Positions 1-5,057 of a stretch of 6,569 nucleotides of DNA are shown here, in pieces. The notes beneath the pieces are model-generated. The model searched no databases. It worked only from the letters and a program-made list of their open reading frames with translations, and was not told where the DNA came from. The position numbers and the translations under genes were made by a program. Source of the stretch: Bacteroidales bacterium (GTDB lineage: Bacteria; Bacteroidota; Bacteroidia; Bacteroidales; UBA1715); assembly GCA_017618935.1 (NCBI GenBank), contig JAFZTG010000129.1, positions 1 through 6,569 on the forward strand, read 5' to 3'. Numbering within the stretch: the stretch's first letter is position 1; every line of letters begins with the position of its first letter.

Positions 1-194
1 ATGATGCCGAAACTGGTGCCGAAGAATGGATTGACACCAGCAGCAAGGCGACACGCAATGCGTTTGAACAGAATTACCGCAACAGAATGGCAGAGCTCAA
101 CGATGCGTTTACCAAATCGGGCGTGGAACACGTGAATATCCGCTGCGACGAAGATTATGTAAAACCACTTATGACATTGTTTAAGAAACGATAG
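1..194 (+). CDS. DUF58 domain protein of the MoxR/Bat operon, C-terminal end (5' part outside window)
   Basis: Reading codons from position 3 gives an open frame of 63 residues ending in TAG at 192-194; the gene begins upstream of the window. The visible tail starts DAETGAEEWIDTSSK, passes through SGVEHVNIRCDEDYV and ends in LMTLFKKR. I recognise this pattern from the C-terminus of Bacteroidota DUF58 proteins: an 'ETG..W.DTSS' segment, then a helix, then 'RTDEDYV..L..LFKKR'. DUF58 proteins carry a von Willebrand factor A-like fold and are encoded next to a MoxR AAA+ ATPase and the Bat proteins. Their exact biochemical role is not settled; cell-envelope or stress-tolerance functions have been proposed. 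The next gene starts 2 bp after the stop, so the two are co-transcribed and probably translationally coupled. Only the tail is visible, so the family call rests on motif recall. Confidence 0.82.
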   Translation, partial: DAETGAEEWIDTSSKATRNAFEQNYRNRMAELNDAFTKSGVEHVNIRCDEDYVKPLMTLFKKR

Positions 195-196
195 AG

Positions 197-1147
197 ATGA
201 AAACGATAAAATACTACATATCAATCATTTGTGGATTATTGGTAAGCACCCTGCTGTTTGCCGACGACATAACGATTTCTGCACAACTTGACACAAACCA
301 GATGCGCATTGGCGAACAACAGAACATTTCGCTTGCAATTGAATACAATTCCGACAAGACGCTCATTGTCCCCGACTTTGGTAAAGAATTGTCGCACAAC
401 ATATTAGTCGTTGACACATTCAGTTTCCAGTCAACGGATAACAAGGATAAAAGCATACGAAAAGCGAAGTTGCCCATTACCTGTTTCGATGCCGGAGAAT
501 ATTCGTTTGAAATTGGGCCGTTTATCTATGGAAACGACACCGTATGGTCTTCGCCCGTGCAATTGTCGGTACAGACTGTTGCGCTCGACACTACGGGCGT
601 TATAAAGCCAATCAAGCCCATTCGTGTACCCGAATATTCATTCAAGGATTATCTTCCCAAAATCCTTACGGTTGTTGCCATTATTTTGGTTCTTGCCCTG
701 ATTGCGTTTGTTATTTGGTATGTTTTGAAGCACAAAAAGCCAAAATTCTTACCGAAAAAAGCCGTTGCAAAAGAGAAAGCAGATATTAAAGCATTACGTG
801 AATTAGAGCAACTTAAGTCACAGAATCTCTGCGAGAAAGACGAGTACAAAAACTATTACACCATACTCACCGACATACTCCGTGAATACTTTGGCGACGT
901 GCTTTCAATCGACACGTTTGAAAAGACATCCGACGAGATTATCCAGGAAGTGGTTGCTTCGGGCAAAGTTCCCCTATCGGTGATTCAAAACCTTCAAATG
1001 ATACTAAAAGAAGCCGATTTCGTGAAGTTTGCGAAACACAAACCTACAGTTGAAACCGGCAATCTTCACTATGGTCTTTCGTTGTTCTGCATCAACGAAA
1101 GCAAGCATTTAATACAAAGCGAAGACGAGACAAGGGAAAAGGCATAA
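197..1147 (+). CDS. BatD/DUF4381-like membrane protein of the DUF58-Bat operon
   Basis: This is a 316-residue protein with a signal peptide at residues 1-22 (hydrophobic core IICGLLVSTLLFA, then ADD). A beta-rich exported domain of BatD-like character covers about 24-150. One strong transmembrane helix lies at about 156-177, followed by a lysine-rich stop-transfer stretch (KHKKPKFLPKK). A helical cytoplasmic domain at about 190-316 includes YYTILTDILREYFG and a later LKEADFVKFAKHKP segment typical of DUF4381-like tails. The ATG at 197 lies 2 bp after the DUF58 stop, which fixes the start. In related Bacteroidota this position, third after moxR and DUF58, holds such a protein, and batA, batB, batC and batD follow. 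It probably works with the DUF58/Bat proteins at the inner membrane, but no catalytic motif is visible. Unusually, no batA follows; a minus-strand gene remnant begins 2 bp after the stop. Confidence 0.8.
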   Translation: MKTIKYYISIICGLLVSTLLFADDITISAQLDTNQMRIGEQQNISLAIEYNSDKTLIVPDFGKELSHNILVVDTFSFQSTDNKDKSIRKAKLPITCFDAGEYSFEIGPFIYGNDTVWSSPVQLSVQTVALDTTGVIKPIKPIRVPEYSFKDYLPKILTVVAIILVLALIAFVIWYVLKHKKPKFLPKKAVAKEKADIKALRELEQLKSQNLCEKDEYKNYYTILTDILREYFGDVLSIDTFEKTSDEIIQEVVASGKVPLSVIQNLQMILKEADFVKFAKHKPTVETGNLHYGLSLFCINESKHLIQSEDETREKA

Positions 1148-1149
1148 AT

Positions 1150-1251
1150 TCATACTGCAATATTCCACGAAATACAATTAAGCGCCCCACCATCCTTAAT
1201 CGCTTCCATAGCAGGAATCCCAACTATCTCGCAATCAGGCAATGCGTCAGT
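1150..1251 (-). pseudogene. C-terminal remnant of an agmatine deiminase-family gene
   Basis: The minus strand read from 1251 to the TGA at 1152-1150 gives TDALPDCEIVGIPAMEAIKD followed by GGALNCISWNIAV. This matches the end of the agmatine deiminase/PAD_porph family: a 'fPDcevvGI' strand, a short helix, then glycines before the catalytic Cys in a 'GGaiHCit' type motif, with N-C-I-S here. Intact members are roughly 350 residues, so only about a tenth is present. The same frame is open further upstream as far as a TGA at 1329-1327. That added stretch runs through the neighbouring terminator, does not resemble the family and offers no plausible start. The fragment is therefore a gene end cut off from its body. 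Its stop lies 2 bp from the convergent BatD-like stop, the tight packing expected of an ancestral convergent pair. Family assignment is by motif recognition, not a search. Confidence 0.68.
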
Positions 1252-1256
1252 TTTAT

Positions 1257-1290
1257 AAAAAAAGCCAAATTTCAAAGATGAAATTTGGCT
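1257..1290 (-). terminator. Rho-independent terminator of the 90-residue protein gene
   Basis: There is a perfect 11-bp inverted repeat, AGCCAAATTTC at 1263-1273 and GAAATTTGGCT at 1280-1290, with a 6-nt loop. On the minus strand the stem is followed at once by seven T residues (A-tract 1257-1263 on the plus strand). The plus strand has no T-run after the stem at 1290, so it works best for the minus-strand gene ending at 1311, 20 bp away. Confidence 0.88.
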
Positions 1291-1310
1291 ACAGAATAAA
1301 GACTTACAGA

Positions 1311-1583
1311 TTACTTTTTCTGCGAATCATTCAATTTTGTTAAAATGTCGCTCATTTTTGCGATATAGTTTGTAATCAAACCATCGTAGAATTTCTTGTA
1401 CGACATTTTTTCGTCCATCTTGTATGCAAAACGAGTGTCGTTATACAAAGCGATTGCCTCGTCAATCAGTTTTTCAACGGCTTCTTCTTTTTCAGGAAAG
1501 AAATCAGCAGTGAAAACACATTCTTCTAATACTGTTGAAAATACGGTATCAACGTCTTTTTTGAAATCTCTTTTATTTGCCAT
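1311..1583 (-). CDS. Small conserved Bacteroidota protein of unknown function (90 aa)
   Basis: This is a 90-residue acidic/basic helical protein starting MANKRDFKKDVDTVFSTVLE and ending LTKLNDSQKK. It has no signal peptide, membrane segment or metal-binding cluster, so it should be cytoplasmic. The layout (a K/R-D-(F/L)-K-K-x(2)-(V/I) start, an E-(E/A)-C in the first helix, a middle helix, and 'KKFYDGLI..Y..K..DI' near the end) resembles a small uncharacterised protein that is widespread in Bacteroidales. I recall that family only as hypothetical. Gene status is supported by a TATCTTTG promoter element about 26 bp before the start, a leader of roughly 20 nt and a strong terminator just after the stop, making it a stand-alone transcription unit. 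No Shine-Dalgarno is seen before the ATG, which is usual in this phylum. An overlapping plus-strand frame at 1396-1617 is its antisense shadow. Confidence 0.8.
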   Translation of the reverse strand: MANKRDFKKDVDTVFSTVLEECVFTADFFPEKEEAVEKLIDEAIALYNDTRFAYKMDEKMSYKKFYDGLITNYIAKMSDILTKLNDSQKK

Positions 1584-1608
1584 AACTATACTATTTTATC
1601 ATTTTCTA

Positions 1609-1616
1609 CAAAGATA
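1609..1616 (-). promoter_or_regulatory. Bacteroidota-type -7 element for the 90-residue protein gene
   Basis: The minus strand reads TATCTTTG, an exact match to the Bacteroidota primary sigma -7 consensus TAnnTTTG. It lies 25 bp before the ATG at 1583, giving a predicted leader of about 20 nt. Twenty nt upstream lies TTTC (1640-1637), only a weak -33 (TTTG-like) element. A second exact TAnnTTTG match (TATATTTG, minus strand 1650-1643) lies farther upstream and could be an alternative start. Confidence 0.6.
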
Positions 1617-1699
1617 GTGATTTTTCACATTGAAAAGAAACACAAATATACGATTTACTAACATTACATAAACAATGCTGTATTGTGAAGTTTTTTTAT

Positions 1700-1707
1700 T
1701 ACTTTTG
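1700..1707 (+). promoter_or_regulatory. Bacteroidota-type -7 element for the riboswitch-btuB-btuG operon
   Basis: TACTTTTG matches the TAnnTTTG consensus exactly, and follows a T-rich stretch (1691-1697). It sits so that transcription would start near 1713, just where the riboswitch P1 stem begins (1714). A -33 element is not clear: GCTG at 1677-1680 has the right 19-nt spacing but is a weak match to TTTG, and TTG at 1683-1685 is too close. The agreement between promoter and riboswitch 5' end is the main support. Confidence 0.65.
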
Positions 1708-1713
1708 TCTTGA

Positions 1714-1892
1714 AGAATTGGTGTCGGCGTGTTTTTTGCAAACACGAAGGTGAAAAGGGAATCAGGTGAAAGACCTGAACTGTTTCCGCAGCTGTAAGTT
1801 CCGAATCGTTCTTTTGCAAAGCCCTGTATCACTGTTCGTTAGAGCGGGAAGATAGCAAAAGAATGGGACAAGTCAGAAGACCTGCCAAGTCT
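1714..1892 (+). ncRNA. Cobalamin (vitamin B12) riboswitch aptamer
   Basis: The conserved class I-type cobalamin core is present in order. P1: AGAATTGG (1714-1721) pairs with CCAAGTCT (1885-1892), 7 of 8 positions, one A-G mismatch. An apical hairpin CGTGTTT/AAACACG lies at 1728-1746. The AAAAGGGAA core is at 1753-1761. P5 is TCAGGT/ACCTGA (1762-1767 with 1773-1778). The junction CCGCAGCTGTAAG is at 1786-1798. A perfect 9-bp stem TTCTTTTGC/GCAAAAGAA (1809-1817 with 1855-1863) encloses CACTG (1830-1834) and CGGGAAG (1845-1851). The B12 box AGTCAGAAGACCTGCC is at 1871-1886. Cobalamin binding is known to repress downstream uptake genes. The riboswitch lies immediately upstream of a BtuB-like receptor on the same strand, which independently supports both calls. 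Confidence 0.95.
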
Positions 1893-1932
1893 GATTTTTA
1901 CATATTTGGGCGGAAAACTCATAGTGTAAGAG
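1885..1932 (+). promoter_or_regulatory. Riboswitch expression platform and btuB translation start region
   Basis: Between the aptamer and the ATG at 1933 there is no hairpin followed by a T-run, so control is more likely at translation start than by termination. The 3' strand of P1, CCAAGT (1885-1890), can also pair with ATTTGG (1904-1909), a possible alternative helix that would compete with P1. GTAAGAG (1926-1932) directly before the ATG is purine-rich but too close to be a classical Shine-Dalgarno. The switching mechanism is inference. Confidence 0.4.
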
Positions 1933-3924
1933 ATGCAAAAAAGAATAATACATATTCTCCCGCTATTGCTATGTTCGGCTACGGCGTTTTGTCAATCAGT
2001 CAACGACACAATTCTGATTGATGAAATAACTATTACTCCATTGGAAACCGTAACTTATGGTGGCGAAAAATGTGAATCATTTGACTCGCTAAGCCTTAAA
2101 GCAGCAACATACAAGAATCTTGGAGATTTTCTTTCACAACAGAGCAACGTGATTATAAAAAGTTACGGCACCGAAGGAATGACAAGCTCACTTTCGTTGC
2201 GCGGTGCCGGTAGTTCCCGCACGCAGATTTTGTGGGAAGGGCTGTCGCTCAATTCCATAAGTAACGGTGAAAACAATCTCTCGCTCGTTCCCGTTTCTTG
2301 TTTTGATAATATCAGTATCAACTACAATGCTTCGGCGGCAAGCTACGGAAGTGGCACGTTTGGCGGTGCAATTAATCTGCAGTCTAAACCTGATTTCACA
2401 AAACACGCTTCAGCACAAGTGCTTGCGTCAATTGGTAGTTTCCATACTTATAAAACAAACGTGGGATACTCCATTGGAACACAAAAAATTCACTACAAAG
2501 GAAGTTTTTTCTACACAAAATCTAATAGTGATTTTGAATATTATGACTACATTATTTTAGATACTCTCAAACGTAAAAACGCCGATTATTTCAAATACGG
2601 CACAATCCAAAATCTACACGTCAAAATCACAGATAAACTGATGGCACAAGTTGCATTATGGTATCAAGTAAACGATGCAAACCTACCGTCAATTATTGGT
2701 ACAACGTCAAACGAAGTGCAATATCAGTGTGACTCATCATTGCGTGCTTTGGCAACGCTCAGATACACTATAAATAGCAGAAACAGAATCGTTTACAAAA
2801 CAGTTTATACTGACGATTTTGAACTATACACTCACAAAACATCACCTACTGCACCCAAATATTTAGAATACAGCGAAATCAAAAACAAAACAAACATTCA
2901 CATACTGCAATTCGTGCATAAACATGCCACACAACGTTATGGCATGTTCTTCACTGAAATGGAATTGCAGGGAAAATTGGCAAAAGCCGATTTGACTAAC
3001 TATGGTGGAACAAAAAAAGAATATTCCACAGCTGGAATCGTTCAACTAAATCATCTGATTAATTTTCATGGAAATACATCTTTTTCAGCAGGAAGAATGA
3101 TATCATTACTTTCGATTAGAAAAGAATTTAATTCACAATACACTATCCCATTCATAGCCCATTTCGGTACTGAATATCAAATAGATAGAGAGAAAGGAAC
3201 ACCGCTCACACTCCGATTTTCAATTGGTAACAAATACCGCACGCCCACATTCAACGATTTGTATTGGATAGCATGGGGAAATCCCACTTTATTGCCTGAA
3301 TACGGATTCTCAACGGAATTTGGAATTCGGAAAGAATTTTTCAAACCAGAAAAATGGTATCATCTTGTAACCGATGTAACCGCCTATCATTCTGTGCTTA
3401 ACGACATGATTATGTGGACACCCTGTGGTGCCGTTTGGCATCCTATGAACACGGCACAAGCCGTTTTGCAAGGTGTGGAACTTTCGTTGGAACAAAAACA
3501 CTCAACAACAATAAACAAACCTATAACATTTAGCAATAAACTACAAGTAAATATAAACAATCCACATATAACAAAGATGTACGAATCGACCACCACCTCA
3601 GATGACGAAAACGAATCTGTCGGACATATTTTGTATTATGTACCACGCTATTCCATTCATTATCAGCCTCGTATTTCCTATGGAAGATGGGATTTCGCGA
3701 TTTTTGTAAATTATGAAAACGAGCGATATTACAATCTTGAAAAAACACTTGACGCGTATCTCACTATTGATTTCTCAATCAAAAAAACATTTGATTTTAA
3801 TAGAATACAATTAGCGACTGGGGTTCAAATACATAATATAACCAACGCGGTTTACGAGCAAATCCGCTCCTACCCGCTTCCAGGACGAAATTTTGAAATT
3901 TATTTACAATGTTTAATCAATTAA
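1933..3924 (+). CDS. btuB: BtuB-like TonB-dependent corrinoid receptor
   Basis: This 663-residue outer-membrane receptor imports cobalamin and related corrinoids into the periplasm using TonB/ExbBD energy. A signal peptide covers about 1-20 (HILPLLLCSATAFC). A TonB-box-like segment IDEITIT is at 29-35. The plug domain spans about 40-152 and carries LSLRGAGSSRTQILWEGLSL (87-106) and SYGSGTFGGAINL (137-149), the hallmark plug signatures. The remainder is a beta-barrel rich in alternating aromatic strands. Length is close to E. coli BtuB (about 614 mature plus signal) and it lacks the carboxypeptidase-like N-terminal extension of SusC-type receptors. The assignment to B12 rests on the upstream cobalamin riboswitch and the BtuG-like gene 12 bp downstream. 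The last strand ends NFEIYLQCLIN rather than in the usual terminal Phe/Trp. The ATG at 1933 is chosen because it gives a full signal peptide directly after the riboswitch. Confidence 0.92.
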   Translation: MQKRIIHILPLLLCSATAFCQSVNDTILIDEITITPLETVTYGGEKCESFDSLSLKAATYKNLGDFLSQQSNVIIKSYGTEGMTSSLSLRGAGSSRTQILWEGLSLNSISNGENNLSLVPVSCFDNISINYNASAASYGSGTFGGAINLQSKPDFTKHASAQVLASIGSFHTYKTNVGYSIGTQKIHYKGSFFYTKSNSDFEYYDYIILDTLKRKNADYFKYGTIQNLHVKITDKLMAQVALWYQVNDANLPSIIGTTSNEVQYQCDSSLRALATLRYTINSRNRIVYKTVYTDDFELYTHKTSPTAPKYLEYSEIKNKTNIHILQFVHKHATQRYGMFFTEMELQGKLAKADLTNYGGTKKEYSTAGIVQLNHLINFHGNTSFSAGRMISLLSIRKEFNSQYTIPFIAHFGTEYQIDREKGTPLTLRFSIGNKYRTPTFNDLYWIAWGNPTLLPEYGFSTEFGIRKEFFKPEKWYHLVTDVTAYHSVLNDMIMWTPCGAVWHPMNTAQAVLQGVELSLEQKHSTTINKPITFSNKLQVNINNPHITKMYESTTTSDDENESVGHILYYVPRYSIHYQPRISYGRWDFAIFVNYENERYYNLEKTLDAYLTIDFSIKKTFDFNRIQLATGVQIHNITNAVYEQIRSYPLPGRNFEIYLQCLIN

Positions 3925-3936
3925 TATCTACAAAAA

Positions 3937-5001
3937 ATGAAAAAAAATCTTGTGAAAATTGCGAGCATAGTTCTCGCTGGAAGTATTGCCCTTACGGCTT
4001 GTAACAAAAAAGAAGATGACCCTAAACCAAGTGGCGCCTATACAAACGCATCATTCGTCGTTTGTGAAGGAAATTTCGGTCAAAATGACGGTGCTATCGA
4101 TGCTATTATCGATGGAGAATTGAAAAAAGACGTTTTCCAAGCAGAAAACAATCGTCCTCTTGGCGATGTCGTACAATCAATGGAAAAAATTGGCGACAAA
4201 ATTTTCATCGTTGCAAATGCTTCAGGCAAAGTTGAAGCGGTAAATGCAAACACGTTCAAGAGCGAAGGCGTTTGCACTGGTTTTTCTTATCCACGTTATG
4301 TTGCAAACCGCAACAATGACGAAATCTTTGTTACCAATGGTAACGGATTAAGTGGCGACGACTATGTATATGTAGTAAACAAACTTTCTATGCAAAAGAC
4401 CGACTCTGTGGCAACTGGTTTTGGACCAAACGCTATGGTTGTGTCAAATGGCAAATTGTTCGTTGCTAATTCAGGTGGTTATACAACCGACAAAACTGTT
4501 ACCGTTATCAATGTAAGTACATTCAAAGTTGAAAAAACAATCACCGTTGGCGACAATCCTTATGATATGGAAGTTGATGCACAAGGTAATGTTATCGTAC
4601 TTTGCAAAGGTTTGACTAACTACAATTACGATAACGATGGTAACTACCTCGGAAGTGAAGTTGTTTCAAACACAGCTATATACACTATTAACGCATCTTC
4701 GTTAGAAGCAACTGCAACAAAGGAATTTGACCATCAGTTTGCAAGCTATGGCGGAAACCTTATTGCTTACAACAATGGTAATCTTTACTATATTGACGAT
4801 GCTATTTATTCGTTTGCAAACGGCACAAGCACTAAATTGGCTGACGGTTCTTTCTACGGAATCAGCGCAAGCGAAAATGGAGATATTTGGGTGACAGAAA
4901 CTCCTTACTCCAGCTCACACGCAGTAAAACAATACGACAAAGACGGAAAACTTGTAAAGACATATAATACAAGCAACTATCCAAACGCTGTAATATTCTA
5001 A
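3937..5001 (+). CDS. btuG: BtuG-like surface lipoprotein, YncE-type beta-propeller, corrinoid capture
   Basis: This 354-residue lipoprotein has a signal peptide with lipobox LTAC (19-22), so Cys22 is the lipidated residue. The next residues NKKEDDPKP form a Lys-then-acidic patch like the Bacteroidota lipoprotein export signal for surface display. The mature part begins FVVCEGNFGQNDGAI, a DUF5074/BtuG-type start. It continues as repeated beta-propeller blades, for example GPNAMVVSNGKLFVANSGG (163-181) and VGDNPYDMEVDAQGNVIVLC (204-223), and closes with TSNYPNAVIF. BtuG of Bacteroides thetaiotaomicron is a seven-bladed propeller that binds corrinoids very tightly and caps BtuB; this protein has the matching fold, length and position. 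The gene follows the receptor by 12 bp and is under the same riboswitch. An A-rich stretch precedes the ATG, without a Shine-Dalgarno. Another YncE-like propeller role cannot be excluded from sequence alone, but context is strong. Confidence 0.85.
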   Translation: MKKNLVKIASIVLAGSIALTACNKKEDDPKPSGAYTNASFVVCEGNFGQNDGAIDAIIDGELKKDVFQAENNRPLGDVVQSMEKIGDKIFIVANASGKVEAVNANTFKSEGVCTGFSYPRYVANRNNDEIFVTNGNGLSGDDYVYVVNKLSMQKTDSVATGFGPNAMVVSNGKLFVANSGGYTTDKTVTVINVSTFKVEKTITVGDNPYDMEVDAQGNVIVLCKGLTNYNYDNDGNYLGSEVVSNTAIYTINASSLEATATKEFDHQFASYGGNLIAYNNGNLYYIDDAIYSFANGTSTKLADGSFYGISASENGDIWVTETPYSSSHAVKQYDKDGKLVKTYNTSNYPNAVIF

Positions 5002-5003
5002 AA

Positions 5004-5021
5004 TGAGATGTTATTTTCTCA
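5004..5021 (+). other. Weak hairpin downstream of btuG-like gene
   Basis: TGAGA (5004-5008) and TCTCA (5017-5021) form a 5-bp inverted repeat with an 8-nt loop, 2 bp after the btuG-like stop. No T-run follows, so it is not a terminator by itself; at most it protects the mRNA 3' end upstream of the strong terminator at 5029-5057. Confidence 0.2.
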
Positions 5022-5028
5022 CCACACG

Positions 5029-5057
5029 AGAGGTTGTCTATGAGGCAACCTCTTTTT
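5029..5057 (+). terminator. Rho-independent terminator of the btuB-btuG operon
   Basis: AGAGGTTG (5029-5036) pairs perfectly with CAACCTCT (5046-5053). Inner C5038-G5044 and T5037-G5045 pairs extend the stem to 10 bp with a 5-nt loop. TTTTT (5053-5057) and then ATTTT follow on the plus strand. No T-run follows on the minus strand, so it ends the plus-strand operon. Its T-tract reaches the stop codon of the convergent gene (5056-5058). Confidence 0.87.

Noticed and set aside
1263..1290. Inverted repeat as an insertion sequence end or attachment site
   Set aside because: Stem, loop and T-run fit an intrinsic terminator exactly, and no matching copy or transposase is seen in the window.
1252..1326. 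Extension of the deiminase frame upstream through the terminator
   Set aside because: The frame is open to a TGA at 1329-1327, but these codons fall in the terminator and the end of another gene, show no family resemblance and contain no plausible start; treated as chance.
1396..1617. Plus-strand open frame of 73 codons opposite the small 90-residue gene
   Set aside because: The minus-strand frame has a promoter and terminator, and the plus-strand product is the low-complexity Ser/Phe-rich translation typical of an antisense shadow.
1599..1832. Minus-strand open frame of 77 codons across the riboswitch
   Set aside because: It is antisense to a well-supported structured RNA, overlaps the promoter region, and its translation shows no recognisable domain.
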